A stretch of DNA of 64,000 nucleotides from UBA4416 sp035439445 (GCA_035439445.1 DAORKG010000017.1:1-64000), one strand, 5' to 3'. Counted from the first letter of the stretch, positions 36,245-46,905 are shown. Made by a program: numbers and translations. The notes: a model not told the origin generated them from the sequence alone.

Positions 36245-39200
36245 ATGAAAAAAATTATATTCGTCATTATTTCTCTCATAGGTCTAAAAACCTTACAATC
36301 TCAAACAACCATAACATTAGGTGCAGGAAGTTTTAGTTCAGGAACACAAGAGTCTTCTCCAATTAATATTTGGTATCGTTCACATCACTGTCAGATTTTG
36401 TATACTGCAGCTGAGTTAAATGCCGCTGGTTGGTCTGGACAAGGACAGATTACTCAACTAGGATTCAATATAGTGTCATCTCCTATATATGGCTTACCAA
36501 ACTATACAATTAAACTAAAAAACACTTCTAACACGGATGTTTCTATTGATGATGCAACAGGATTAACTACGGTTTACAATTCTTCATTATATAGCCCTAC
36601 AAGTGGTGGATTTGAGCTATTGAATCTTACGAATACTCATATTTGGGACGGTTCAAGTAACTTGTTGGTTGATGTGTGTTTTGATCAAGTTCCAAATTAT
36701 AATGCATCAGGTGAAGTCAATATGTTTACATATTCTGGTACAGGACCAGAATATACATATGTTAGACAAGATGCTAGTCCTCAATGCTCAGTTCCAACAA
36801 ACACTAGCAATCCATTAACAAATCCAACTGCAAAACCTCAGTTACAATTAACAATGGTTTCATTGACTCCATGCTCTGGGCCTCCAAGCGCTGGTTTTGC
36901 AGTAAGTTCCAGTGCATTAGTATGTAAAAACACACCTTTCAATTTATCATTAGCAAATGCTACAATTGGCCAAGGAATTAGTTATCAATGGCAACAATCA
37001 GCTGATGGCAGTATTTGGAATAATATTGGAAACAGTCAACCTGGATGGGGCTACTCTGTAAATACCATCTCTGATACTGTATACTATAGATGTATAACTA
37101 CCTGTAGTATTTCTGCCTTGTCAAACACTTCTACACCGGTTGTTGTAAATTTAAATCCAATAATGAACTGTTACTGTACTCCTTCTTCTTCATGGGATTG
37201 TAGTGGAGATAAGTTTTTCGATTTTTCATTTGCAAATTTAGTTGGGCAATCCAATAACTGTGACATTGGGGGGTATTCTGATTGGTCATCTGTTCCTTCC
37301 TCCGAAGTAAACATTAGTGCTGGTAACACCTATTCATTTAGCATAAACACATCAAATAGTGGCATTGCAGGTAATGCAGCGATGGGAGTTTGGATTGATT
37401 ATAACCAAAATGCCATTTTTGATGCAAATGAATTCACTTCACTTGGATTTGGAGCTGCAGGGAGCTATTCTAATACTATAACAATCCCTATCACTGCTGG
37501 TGGTACAGTTCGAATGCGTTTAAAATTAGATGCTAATTATGCTTATTCGGGAACAACTATTGATCCATGTAATAACAATAACTTTAGTTCTTATGGACAA
37601 ATCTTAGATTATAAAGTAAACATTACATCTGCTCCCGCTTGCTCCGGTATTCCTGTTGCTGGAGACGCTATTTCTTCCCAAACAGCTGTTTGTAATGGCA
37701 CTTCCTTTAATTTGGATTTAGTAAATAATGGAATTGTAAGCGGAATAAATTACCAATGGCAATTATCTACGGATGGCTCTAGCTGGAATCCCCTTGGTGC
37801 TATTCAAAACACAATACCTAATTCTATAACATCGCAATCAGTTACAACTTACTACAGATGTGAATTGACTTGTTTGAACAGTTCCTTAACAGCTGTATCT
37901 AATAGTGTAATGATATCTCAGAACTCACCTACAAATTGCTACTGCCCAGCTAACACTATTAACTGTGCTAATGGAGTGTCAATTAGCGATATTTCATTTG
38001 CAACAATGAGTGAAACCCTAACCTGTAATGGAAACGGCTACAATGATAATACACAAAGTAGTTCTCCAATTCCAGTTACTGCTGCTCAAACATATACTTT
38101 AAATACAACCATTAACAATTCTTTTGTAGACCCATGCCATGTTGGTTTTTGGATTGATTTCAACCAAAACGGTATTTTTGAAGTAAACGAATATACCTAT
38201 GCAGGGAATGTTACAAATGGCCCATTATCATCAACAGTATCTATTCCATTTACTGCATCTGCCGGATATCTGAGAATGCGTGTTAAAATGGAAATGGACT
38301 ATAATGTACCTCATGATTTATTTCCATGCACATCAAATGCATCAAGCGGGCAAACAGTGGATTATTTGTTAGATATCACACCGTCTCCATCTTGTACAGG
38401 AACTCCAAATGCAGGAGATGCTATTTCATCCAAAACCATTGCTTGTGCCAGCGATAAATTAACATTGGATTTAACTAATAATAGTCAAGTTAGTAATGCA
38501 ATATATCTGTGGCAATCTTCTACTGATAATATCGCTTGGACAGATTTAGGGTCAGCTCAAAATTCGGTTCCATATTATGTTTCATCTCAAACGTCAGCAA
38601 CTTACTACAGATGTATCGTAGAATGTTTGAATAGTTCTTTATCTGATACTTCATCGGTTATATTTGTTGATGAAAATGCTCTTTTGAATTGCTATTGCGT
38701 TCCACCTCCTACAATCTGTGCAAATAATGATGTAATTACAAATGTATTATTTGAAACCATTAACAATGCTTCTTCGTGTGGAACGGATGGTTACGAAGAT
38801 TTCACATCATCTGTTCCTTCAGCAACGATAGCAGCAGGTCAAACATATACTATTACAACTACCCTTGGTAATGATTTCTCACAAGATGTTCAGGCCTGGA
38901 TTGACTATAACCAAAATGGTTATTTTGAAAGTAATGAATACACCTATATTGGTCATTCTTCAGGTACGGGCATTTATGATATTTCCAGTACTATTAACAT
39001 CCCTGTGACTGCAACGCCAGGTTTAACAAGAATGAGAATTAGAAATTACACAGGTTTTTTAACAGCTTACGATCCTTGTAATAATCCATCAGGTGGTTTA
39101 AGAAGTACTCAACAAGTTTCAGGGGCTAATTCTTATGGAGAAACGGAAGATTACTTTGTTACTATTTTACCACCAGACTGTGGTTTGATAAATTTCCCTC

Positions 39201-41158
39201 CATCAATAAGTATAATGGGTAACAATGATATTTGTTTAGGTCAATCTACTAACATTTACTTTGGCAGTGCCTTACCTGCAGCTACAGGTATTACATATCA
39301 ATGGAAAGTATTTGACGGAACAAACTATGTTAATGAAGGAGCAGCAATAAATACACCAAGTATTACTGTAACACCAACAGCTAACACATCTTATTATTGT
39401 GAAATTTTATGTAATGGCTCTCCTGCTTTAATTTCAGACACAATATTTATAAATACACATACAATTACAGTTGCTCCAACATTTACAAATCCACTATGTT
39501 ATGGGCAGTGCAATGGTTCAATTGTTGTTAATGCTACAACTTCAATAGGTACATTATCTTATATATGGACTCCAAATACGTCGACATCAGATTTAGCAAC
39601 AGGTTTATGTTCTGGAACATACACTGTAAATATTGCCAATACTGTTGGATGCTCAGTAACTGAAACCATTTCAATTGTTGACCCAATTGCTATTTCAACA
39701 ACAACTGCATCTACTGATGTAAGTTGTTATGGTTTAAGTAATGGATCGGCTTCTGTTACAGTTTCTGGGGGCACCTCTCCTTTATCTTTTTCGTGGTCTC
39801 CATCAGGAGGAAATGGCTTAGTTGCTTCTAACCTAGCTCCGGGTACGTATACATTCCATATTCAGGATGGAAACAACTGTACTTTAGATCAACTAATTAC
39901 AATCACACAACCTAGTGTGTTCTCAACATCAATTACAGCTTCAAGTTCATCAATCTGCGAACAATTAGAGGACACTTTAAAATCAACAATTATAGGAGGT
40001 ACAGCGCCATACAGTTATGATTGGATTGAATTGCCTTCTACTTCTGTTTCATCTAGTGCTGATTATACTTATACAACGGCTGTAGGAACTTTCTCTTACG
40101 CTTTACATGTGACTGATAATAATAACTGTTCAGCTAATAGTAATAGTGTAGCTATTACTGTAAATCCATCAAGTAACATTTCCGGTACTGTTTCTGTTTA
40201 TCAAAACACAACAACACCGGTTCCAGGTTATGTAACTCTTTACAAATACAAACCATACTTTGTTCAATTTGATTCTATTACTAGCCAAAATATAGGTGCT
40301 GCAGGTGATTATAATTTTGTTTCGTTCACTGCGGGAACTTATATCATAAAAGCAACACCTTCTGCAACCAATATGCAAGTAGCGTATGGTGATACGGCTG
40401 TAAACTGGAAAACTGCCAAACAAATTATACATGGTTGCGCTGTAAACGACATTCAAAACATTCAGGTTAAATTATTTCCTTCAATTGGAAGCGGCCCAGG
40501 ATCTCTTTCCGGAATAATCACTGAAACTCTTGGTTTTGGAGGTAGACCTTTTGGAAGTGCAAATAATGATGGAAGTGCATTTAAACCAACCGTTCCGGGA
40601 ACTCCAATTGGTGGCATAGTTGTTAAAGGTGGTAAAAATCCTGGAGGACAAATGTTTACTCAAACACTTACAGGTCCTATGGGTAGTCCAAATTGGGGTA
40701 AATATTCTATTAACAACCTTCCTTATGGAGACTATTTTATATTAGTAGATATTCCGGGCTTAGATACTAATAATACATATCATATTAAAATTTCTCCAGG
40801 TAATGAGGTATTTACAAACTTAGATTTTACAGTAGATTCTATTCAGATTAATCCTCAATTTGCTACAGATGTTAGTGTTAAAGACATTAATTCGAAAGAG
40901 CATAAAATTAGTATTTTCCCTAATCCTGCAAATAATTATGTAACTATTCAATATTCTTTAAAAGAAACTTCATTAGTTAGTGTCGAATTATTTGATATAC
41001 TTGGTAAATCAGTTAAAAAACTACTTTCTGAAACAAATCAAAACGCAGACTCCTATAAGTCTTCATGGAGTATTGATGATGTAAAATCTGGCTTATACTT
41101 TATTAAGATTAACATAAACGGTATAGAAAGTACAAGTAAGCTTTCTATAACTAAATAA
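36245..41158 (+). CDS. Giant GEVED-domain T9SS protein (gene 3 of 3)
   Basis: 1637 residues. Signal peptide (about 1-19), an N-terminal domain on regularly shaped TLGAGSFSSGTQ sequence (20-200), then three alternating pairs of an Ig-like domain (YQWQ.S.DG..W) and a GEVED domain (WIDYNQNxxFxxNE, VRMRLK; about 37169-39180), two SprB-like repeats (LCYGQCNGSIVVN, VSCYGLSNGSASVTVSGG), a PKD-like domain, the module shared with genes 1 and 2 (GGIVVKGGKNPGGQMF at 40610-40657) and a T9SS sorting domain (ISIFPNPANNYVTIQYSL ... SGLYFIKINI). Cys-rich for a secreted protein. Surface or secreted; calcium binding by GEVED-type acidic loops is plausible but not shown. Confidence 0.9.
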   Translation: MKKIIFVIISLIGLKTLQSQTTITLGAGSFSSGTQESSPINIWYRSHHCQILYTAAELNAAGWSGQGQITQLGFNIVSSPIYGLPNYTIKLKNTSNTDVSIDDATGLTTVYNSSLYSPTSGGFELLNLTNTHIWDGSSNLLVDVCFDQVPNYNASGEVNMFTYSGTGPEYTYVRQDASPQCSVPTNTSNPLTNPTAKPQLQLTMVSLTPCSGPPSAGFAVSSSALVCKNTPFNLSLANATIGQGISYQWQQSADGSIWNNIGNSQPGWGYSVNTISDTVYYRCITTCSISALSNTSTPVVVNLNPIMNCYCTPSSSWDCSGDKFFDFSFANLVGQSNNCDIGGYSDWSSVPSSEVNISAGNTYSFSINTSNSGIAGNAAMGVWIDYNQNAIFDANEFTSLGFGAAGSYSNTITIPITAGGTVRMRLKLDANYAYSGTTIDPCNNNNFSSYGQILDYKVNITSAPACSGIPVAGDAISSQTAVCNGTSFNLDLVNNGIVSGINYQWQLSTDGSSWNPLGAIQNTIPNSITSQSVTTYYRCELTCLNSSLTAVSNSVMISQNSPTNCYCPANTINCANGVSISDISFATMSETLTCNGNGYNDNTQSSSPIPVTAAQTYTLNTTINNSFVDPCHVGFWIDFNQNGIFEVNEYTYAGNVTNGPLSSTVSIPFTASAGYLRMRVKMEMDYNVPHDLFPCTSNASSGQTVDYLLDITPSPSCTGTPNAGDAISSKTIACASDKLTLDLTNNSQVSNAIYLWQSSTDNIAWTDLGSAQNSVPYYVSSQTSATYYRCIVECLNSSLSDTSSVIFVDENALLNCYCVPPPTICANNDVITNVLFETINNASSCGTDGYEDFTSSVPSATIAAGQTYTITTTLGNDFSQDVQAWIDYNQNGYFESNEYTYIGHSSGTGIYDISSTINIPVTATPGLTRMRIRNYTGFLTAYDPCNNPSGGLRSTQQVSGANSYGETEDYFVTILPPDCGLINFPPSISIMGNNDICLGQSTNIYFGSALPAATGITYQWKVFDGTNYVNEGAAINTPSITVTPTANTSYYCEILCNGSPALISDTIFINTHTITVAPTFTNPLCYGQCNGSIVVNATTSIGTLSYIWTPNTSTSDLATGLCSGTYTVNIANTVGCSVTETISIVDPIAISTTTASTDVSCYGLSNGSASVTVSGGTSPLSFSWSPSGGNGLVASNLAPGTYTFHIQDGNNCTLDQLITITQPSVFSTSITASSSSICEQLEDTLKSTIIGGTAPYSYDWIELPSTSVSSSADYTYTTAVGTFSYALHVTDNNNCSANSNSVAITVNPSSNISGTVSVYQNTTTPVPGYVTLYKYKPYFVQFDSITSQNIGAAGDYNFVSFTAGTYIIKATPSATNMQVAYGDTAVNWKTAKQIIHGCAVNDIQNIQVKLFPSIGSGPGSLSGIITETLGFGGRPFGSANNDGSAFKPTVPGTPIGGIVVKGGKNPGGQMFTQTLTGPMGSPNWGKYSINNLPYGDYFILVDIPGLDTNNTYHIKISPGNEVFTNLDFTVDSIQINPQFATDVSVKDINSKEHKISIFPNPANNYVTIQYSLKETSLVSVELFDILGKSVKKLLSETNQNADSYKSSWSIDDVKSGLYFIKININGIESTSKLSITK
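37169..39180 (+). repeat. Three GEVED domain repeats (coding)
   Basis: Units at about 37169, 37936 and 38687, each opening with NCYC and containing (V/F)WIDYNQN or WIDFNQN, spaced about 750 nt, separated by Ig-like domains. Confidence 0.8.
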
Positions 41159-41173
41159 TCACATTTTTTCATT

Positions 41174-41210
41174 AAAAAGGTCAACTGTTAATACGCAGTT
41201 GGCCTTTTTT
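41174..41210 (+). terminator. Terminator after T9SS gene 3
   Basis: AAAAAGGTCAACTG / CAGTTGGCCTTTTTT stem (one G-U), about 8-nt loop, T6. Confidence 0.88.
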
Positions 41211-41212
41211 AT

Positions 41213-41220
41213 TATATTTG
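41213..41220 (+). promoter_or_regulatory. Candidate -7 element of the propeller-SpoIIE gene
   Basis: TATATTTG directly after the terminator, 9 nt before the ATG at 41230. Gives a leader of only a few nucleotides. Confidence 0.5.
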
Positions 41221-41229
41221 GGTGACTAA

Positions 41230-44200
41230 ATGATTTTTATCAGAGGACATATTTGCATTCTTATTTTTCTTCTAGGGAGTACTTTGGGATTTTCCCAAAC
41301 TTATAATTTCAAAAATTATAACACTGCGGATGGTCTTCCTCAATCTCAGGTTCTATGTATTTTTCAAGACCACAAAGGTTATATGTGGTTTGGAACTAAT
41401 GCAGGGGGGGTAGGAAAATACGATGGAAATAAATTCTCCACAATATCAGAAAATGACGGATTAATTAATAATGTAGTTTTTTCAATTGTAGAAAATCACA
41501 AAAACGAATTAGTATTTGGCACAAGTAAAGGACTTAGCGTTTATAATGGTTTCACGTATAAAAACTTTAATGAAAAAAATGGTTTACAAAACAGTTGGGT
41601 ATTTAAACTTCTTGCTGATGGTGATAAAATTTGGATAGGTACTCAAGAAGGTGTTTATATATTACAAAATGAAAAAATAAGACGTTTTGCTTTTGATCAG
41701 ATATTAGATAAATCCTCCGTTTTTTCAATTTTCATAGATTCAAGAAAAAGAATATGGTTTTCTACTTTGAATGAAGGTGCTATATGTTATGATCCATCAA
41801 ATAATTCTTTTTTACACTTCAACAAAAATAATGGACTACAAGAAAATTTAGTATTTACCATAAATGAATCTGTTACACATGAAATATTAATTGGAACTGT
41901 TGGTGGAGTGAATATTATTGATTCAAAAAATAATGTTCGTATTTGCGATTATATACCAAGACAGTTCTATATAGGTTTCAGAAGTATCTTAGTTACTGAT
42001 AAAAAAGAACAATGGTTTGGTACGGCTTCTGATGGGTTATTTAAATACGAAAATAACTCTATAAAAAATTTTAATTTAAACAATGGCTTAACCTTCAATT
42101 CAATAATGTGTTTATTTCATGATAGAGAAGGAAATCTATGGATGGGCACAGACGGATCGGGTGTTTTTAAATATCAAAGTAATAAATTCACATATTACAC
42201 CAAACAAGATGGTTTTTCTGAAAACTATATTAATGCAGTTGCTCAGTCTAAAGACGGAGCATATTGGATAGCTCTCAGGAATAATGGGTTAACCAGAATA
42301 GATAATGAGGGATTAAAAACCTACCGGTTTAAACGTGAAAAACCAAACGATCTTCCTGATGATGACGTTACAGCAATTCTCCCTCTAGAAGATGGTAGAA
42401 TTCTTTTTGGGACAAGAGACGGCTTATGTATTTTCGAAAACAATCAATTTAAAACAATAAACGATTTCGATTTCAGACATAAATATATTTTATCACTTTA
42501 TAAAGACAGTAGGAATACTATATGGATAGGCACAAATGTTGGATTATACAAATACCAAAATGGAATTATATATGAAGTGAAACCTGTAAATGAGTTAAAG
42601 CAAGAAGGTCTTGAATTTCTAATGCTCTCCATTTCAGAAGATAAAGATGGTTCAATTTGGATAGGAACAGAGCATGGGATTATAAAATATGAGGACAAAG
42701 GAGTTACTATTTTTAACGATAAAAATAATTTTGTTAATAAACGTATTCTATCAATTGTAAAGGATGTTAACAAAAATCTATGGTTTGGAAGTGAGGAAGG
42801 TGTTTATCAATATGATTACAAGACATTTACAAAAATTTCTCAGAAAAATGGATTATCGTCAAACTCTGTGAATTTATTACAAATAGATAACAATAACCGT
42901 TTAATTATTGGGTTGAACACGGGAATTGACATTTTATCATTAGATGACTTCTACAAAGGAAAAATTACCGTTAAACATTTTGGCCAGGCCGATGGACTTC
43001 TAAATCTAGAATGTAATGGCAATGCTGTTTGCAAAGATAAAGATGGTCGTATTTTAATAGGAACTATAAGCGGTTTGGAAATTTATGATCCTAAATTTGA
43101 CAAAAAAAACACCATTGAAGCGTTAACCCACATTAGTAATGTAAAACTATTTTTCGGTCAAGAAGATGTTTTAAAATATTCTAAAGGAATTGATTCTACT
43201 TCATTGCTTCCAAAAAATCTTCAATTACCATTTAACAAAAACCATATCACATTTAACTTTATTGGAATTAGCTTAACAGCACCAGAGAAAGTAATGTACC
43301 AGTATAAATTGGAAGGACTTGATGATAATTGGACTCCGCCTACTTCAAAAACAGAAGCAACCTACTCTTCTTTACCTCCGGGTAAATATAAATTCCTTGT
43401 AAAAGCGATGAATAATGATGGTTTATGGAATTCGCAACCCCTTAGCTATGAATTTATCATTTCGCCTCCATGGTATAACACTTGGTGGTTTTATACATTG
43501 TCTGTAATTTTATTAATCTTTGGAATATGGTTATATAACTTTTTACATACAAAAAAATTAATTGCCGATAAGCAAAAATTAGAAAAAACAGTTGATGAAC
43601 GAACTCATGAATTACGTGAGGAAAAAGAAAAAGTAGAAAGCATCAATAAAGAAGTAATTCAACAAAAAACAATTATTGAGCATAAAAATATTGAAATTAC
43701 AGACAGTATTAAATATGCTAAAAACATTCAGGAGGCATTACTACCTAGCTTAAACGAAATTGATAAGCTTTTTGCAAACAGTTTTGTGTTATATATGCCT
43801 AAAGACATTGTAAGTGGTGATTTTTACTGGTTTGCAAAAAATGGCAACACCCGTTTTATTGCCGCTGTGGATTGTACTGGGCATGGAGTTCCGGGAGCAT
43901 TTATGAGTATTGTTGGTAATACATTACTTAATGAAATTGTAAATGAAAAGAAAATTACAGTACCTGGAGATATTTTATTAGAACTTCATAAAGGAGTAAA
44001 AATAGCATTAAACCAAAATGCTATGGAGTTTGAAAGACGTGACGGTATGGATATTACCTTATGTGCATTTACTGACGGCTCTAATGAAGTTCAATATGCA
44101 GGAGCTAATCGTCCTTTATGGATATACAGAAAAGACCGTAATTATGAATTAGAAATTATTAAAGCTACTAAGTTTCCTATTGGTGGTTTAGAACTAGAAG

Positions 44201-44457
44201 AAGCTCGTGTATATCAAAACCATATAGTTCAATTAAATAATGGCGATTGTTTATACTTATTCAGTGATGGTTATGCCGATCAGTTTGGTGGACCAAAAGG
44301 TAAAAAGTTCATGTTAACCAACCTTCAAAAAGTATTGCTAGAGAATATTGAACATCCAATGGAAGTTCAAAAACAAAAATTAATGGAGGCCTTTATGGAC
44401 TGGAAAAGCGATGCTGAGCAAATTGATGATGTGTTGGTAATTGGCATCAGGATTTAG
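41230..44457 (+). CDS. Two-component-type propeller sensor fused to SpoIIE (PP2C) phosphatase
   Basis: 1075 residues. Signal peptide (to about 22), some 12-14 reg_prop repeats (WFGT, WIGT, WMGTDGSGVFKYQ; 25-620) forming two propellers, a Y_Y_Y domain (about 660-750: YQYKLEGLDDNWTPP, LPPGKYKFLVKAMNNDG), one membrane helix (about 752-772), a coiled coil (775-820) and a PP2C/SpoIIE phosphatase (about 835-1075) with metal aspartates in SGDFYW, AAVDCTGHGVPGAF, DGMDITLCAF, SDGYADQFGG and IDDVLVIGI. The periplasmic sensor should control a cytoplasmic Ser/Thr phosphatase in place of the histidine kinase seen in SusR/HTCS regulators. Sits after three T9SS cargo genes. Ligand and target unknown. Confidence 0.92.
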   Translation: MIFIRGHICILIFLLGSTLGFSQTYNFKNYNTADGLPQSQVLCIFQDHKGYMWFGTNAGGVGKYDGNKFSTISENDGLINNVVFSIVENHKNELVFGTSKGLSVYNGFTYKNFNEKNGLQNSWVFKLLADGDKIWIGTQEGVYILQNEKIRRFAFDQILDKSSVFSIFIDSRKRIWFSTLNEGAICYDPSNNSFLHFNKNNGLQENLVFTINESVTHEILIGTVGGVNIIDSKNNVRICDYIPRQFYIGFRSILVTDKKEQWFGTASDGLFKYENNSIKNFNLNNGLTFNSIMCLFHDREGNLWMGTDGSGVFKYQSNKFTYYTKQDGFSENYINAVAQSKDGAYWIALRNNGLTRIDNEGLKTYRFKREKPNDLPDDDVTAILPLEDGRILFGTRDGLCIFENNQFKTINDFDFRHKYILSLYKDSRNTIWIGTNVGLYKYQNGIIYEVKPVNELKQEGLEFLMLSISEDKDGSIWIGTEHGIIKYEDKGVTIFNDKNNFVNKRILSIVKDVNKNLWFGSEEGVYQYDYKTFTKISQKNGLSSNSVNLLQIDNNNRLIIGLNTGIDILSLDDFYKGKITVKHFGQADGLLNLECNGNAVCKDKDGRILIGTISGLEIYDPKFDKKNTIEALTHISNVKLFFGQEDVLKYSKGIDSTSLLPKNLQLPFNKNHITFNFIGISLTAPEKVMYQYKLEGLDDNWTPPTSKTEATYSSLPPGKYKFLVKAMNNDGLWNSQPLSYEFIISPPWYNTWWFYTLSVILLIFGIWLYNFLHTKKLIADKQKLEKTVDERTHELREEKEKVESINKEVIQQKTIIEHKNIEITDSIKYAKNIQEALLPSLNEIDKLFANSFVLYMPKDIVSGDFYWFAKNGNTRFIAAVDCTGHGVPGAFMSIVGNTLLNEIVNEKKITVPGDILLELHKGVKIALNQNAMEFERRDGMDITLCAFTDGSNEVQYAGANRPLWIYRKDRNYELEIIKATKFPIGGLELEEARVYQNHIVQLNNGDCLYLFSDGYADQFGGPKGKKFMLTNLQKVLLENIEHPMEVQKQKLMEAFMDWKSDAEQIDDVLVIGIRI

Positions 44458-44511
44458 AGCTTTTTTAATTTTTTCTGTCATTATTTTACTTAAATTAGTG
44501 CTTTAATTCCT

Positions 44512-45600
44512 ATGAAAAATCAGTACTGTATTATAATGGCAGGTGGTGTTGGTACGCGTTTTTGGCCAATGAGCACAACGGCACATCCTAAACAATTTTT
44601 AGATATTCTTGGAACCGGTAGAACTTTGATACAACAAACATTTGATCGTTTCAAAGAGTTGTGCCCTACATCAAATATCTATGTGGTAACAAGTGATATA
44701 TACGAAGGCTTAGTTAAAGAACAACTTCCTGAACTTCCCAAAGAAAATATTTTAACAGAACCATCTCGCAAAAACACGGCTCCTTGCGTAGCGTATGCTT
44801 CTTATAAAATCCACAAACTAAATCCAAAGGCTATAACTGTTGTTGCTCCTTCTGACCATTTAATTACCAAAGAAGATACTTTTACGAAAGCAATTAAATC
44901 ATGCTTTGCAAAAGCAAAAAGTGAAGATTGCTTAGTAACACTTGGCATTAAACCATCAAGACCCGACACCGGTTATGGATATATTCAATTTGTAGATTCT
45001 CCGGTTGAAGAAAAAGATAAACGCATGTATAAGGTTAAAACCTTTACAGAAAAACCTGATTTAGCAACCGCCAAATTTTTTATTGAAACAGGTGAGTTTT
45101 TATGGAATAGTGGCATTTTTATATGGAGTACCAAAAGTATTATTTCGGCATTTGAACAACACGATCCTGAATTAGCAAACTTATTCAGAGAAGGATACGA
45201 TTATTATAATACACCTAAAGAAAAAGAATTTATTTCCCGAGCTTATAATGTTTGTAAAAACGATTCCATTGACTACAGTGTCATGGAAAAGGCTAAAAAT
45301 GTTTATGTTCGTTCATCCATTATTGGCTGGAGTGACTTAGGTACGTGGGGGTCTCTTTACACACATATCAAACATGATAAAGGAAGTAATGCTTTAGTTG
45401 GAAAAAATGTTATTCAATATGGATGTAACAATTGCATCGTACATGTTCCAAAAGATAAATTAGTTGTTTTACAAGGTTTAGATGATTACATTGTTGTTGA
45501 AGCTGATGGAGTTTTAATGGTTTGCAAAAAACAAGATGAACAACAAATCAGAAATTTTGTCAATGATGTTAAGGTTCAAAAAGGAGATAAGTTTGTTTAA
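44512..45600 (+). CDS. Mannose-1-phosphate guanylyltransferase
   Basis: 362 residues. Nucleotidyltransferase signature MAGGVGTRFWPMSTTAHPKQFLDI (from 8), VVAPSDHLI, TGYGYIQF, FTEKPD, FLWNSGIFIW and WSDLGTWGSLY. Makes GDP-mannose from GTP and mannose-1-phosphate in the cytoplasm. No C-terminal isomerase domain, so it is the short monofunctional type. GDP-mannose feeds glycans and the polyprenol-mannose synthase encoded at 62903. Confidence 0.93.
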   Translation: MKNQYCIIMAGGVGTRFWPMSTTAHPKQFLDILGTGRTLIQQTFDRFKELCPTSNIYVVTSDIYEGLVKEQLPELPKENILTEPSRKNTAPCVAYASYKIHKLNPKAITVVAPSDHLITKEDTFTKAIKSCFAKAKSEDCLVTLGIKPSRPDTGYGYIQFVDSPVEEKDKRMYKVKTFTEKPDLATAKFFIETGEFLWNSGIFIWSTKSIISAFEQHDPELANLFREGYDYYNTPKEKEFISRAYNVCKNDSIDYSVMEKAKNVYVRSSIIGWSDLGTWGSLYTHIKHDKGSNALVGKNVIQYGCNNCIVHVPKDKLVVLQGLDDYIVVEADGVLMVCKKQDEQQIRNFVNDVKVQKGDKFV

Positions 45601-45645
45601 TACCATCTCAATAAGAACCTAATTTAAGATCTTTAAATTCATTTC

Positions 45646-46905
45646 ATGCCACAAACCAAAAATATCAATAAGTTAATCATCGTTGCTGCGCTGGGTTACT
45701 TTGTTGATATTTATGATTTATTATTGTTTGGAGTTGAACGATTTGACAGTTTAAATGACATTTTACCTGAACAATATCCCGGAATTTCAGATTCAGTAAA
45801 AAAAACATTAAATCTATTATACGGCAAACTTCTACTTAACTGGCAAATGGCAGGTATGTTATTTGGCGGGATTTTCTGGGGAATTTTAGGAGACAAGAAA
45901 GGGCGTTTGTCAGTTTTATTTGGTTCAATTCTAGTTTACTCCATTGCCAATATTCTCAATGGAATGGTTCATAGTACCGATTCCTATATGGTTTTACGTT
46001 TTATTTCAGGTTTTGGTTTGGCCGGCGAATTAGGTGCCGGAATTACTCTAGTAAGCGAAAGTATGAGTAAGGAAAAGCGCGGCTATGGAACTATGATTGT
46101 AGCAACTGTAGGAGTGTTTGGTGCAGTAGTGGCAGGTTTTATGGGAGAAGTGATTACTAACTGGCGTTACTCATTTTACCTTGGTGGTGGTATGGGCTTA
46201 GCTTTATTACTTCTTCGAATTGGGGTATTTGAATCAGGAATGTTTCATGCTGTTAAAGGAGAATCTCATATTAAAAAAGGAAATATTCTTCAATTATTTT
46301 CAAACCGACATAGCATCACAAAATATTTATGTATCATATTTGTAACAGTGCCCGTTTGGTATGTAATGGGAACTTTGGTTTTGTTTTCTCCTGAATTAAG
46401 TGAGATGATGGGGCTACCTGAAAAATCAATTTCTGCCGGAAAATCTATCATGTATGCCTACGCCGGTATTACCGTGGGAGATATTGTTTCAGGCTTGGTG
46501 AGTCAATTATTAAAATCAAGAAAAAAATCGTTTGCTTTATTTTTAACCTTAACGGTTGTAGGTGTTGTTTTATACTTCATGTTTGGAGGAATTTCTGTCT
46601 CTGTCTTCTACTCTATTGTGGCTTTTATTGGTTTTGCAACAGGATACTGGGCCGTATTTATCAGTACTGCATCCGAATTATTTGGCACCAATATCAGAGC
46701 AACAGCTACTACTACTGCGCCTAATTTTGTTCGAGCTTCAACTATTTTAATTTCCTTATTACTAAATTTAGTTATATCTGTTTTAGATGTAGATAAACTA
46801 TTAGCGACTAAAATTACAGGTGCCATAATTATTAGTATTGGATTTATTGCCTTATATTTCCTAGAAGAAACCTTTGGAAAAGATTTAAACTATGTCGAAA
46901 AATAA
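45646..46905 (+). CDS. MFS transporter
   Basis: 419 residues, about 12 membrane helices. Motif A-like GGIFWGILGDKKGRLSVLFGS between TM2 and TM3, RFISGFGLAGELGAGITLVSE in TM4. N-terminus NKLIIVAALGYFVDIYDLLLFG resembles the metabolite:H+ symporter (sugar-porter/ aromatic acid) group. Overlaps the following CoA-binding gene by 14 nt, so coupled. Substrate not assigned. Confidence 0.88.
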   Translation: MPQTKNINKLIIVAALGYFVDIYDLLLFGVERFDSLNDILPEQYPGISDSVKKTLNLLYGKLLLNWQMAGMLFGGIFWGILGDKKGRLSVLFGSILVYSIANILNGMVHSTDSYMVLRFISGFGLAGELGAGITLVSESMSKEKRGYGTMIVATVGVFGAVVAGFMGEVITNWRYSFYLGGGMGLALLLLRIGVFESGMFHAVKGESHIKKGNILQLFSNRHSITKYLCIIFVTVPVWYVMGTLVLFSPELSEMMGLPEKSISAGKSIMYAYAGITVGDIVSGLVSQLLKSRKKSFALFLTLTVVGVVLYFMFGGISVSVFYSIVAFIGFATGYWAVFISTASELFGTNIRATATTTAPNFVRASTILISLLLNLVISVLDVDKLLATKITGAIIISIGFIALYFLEETFGKDLNYVEK

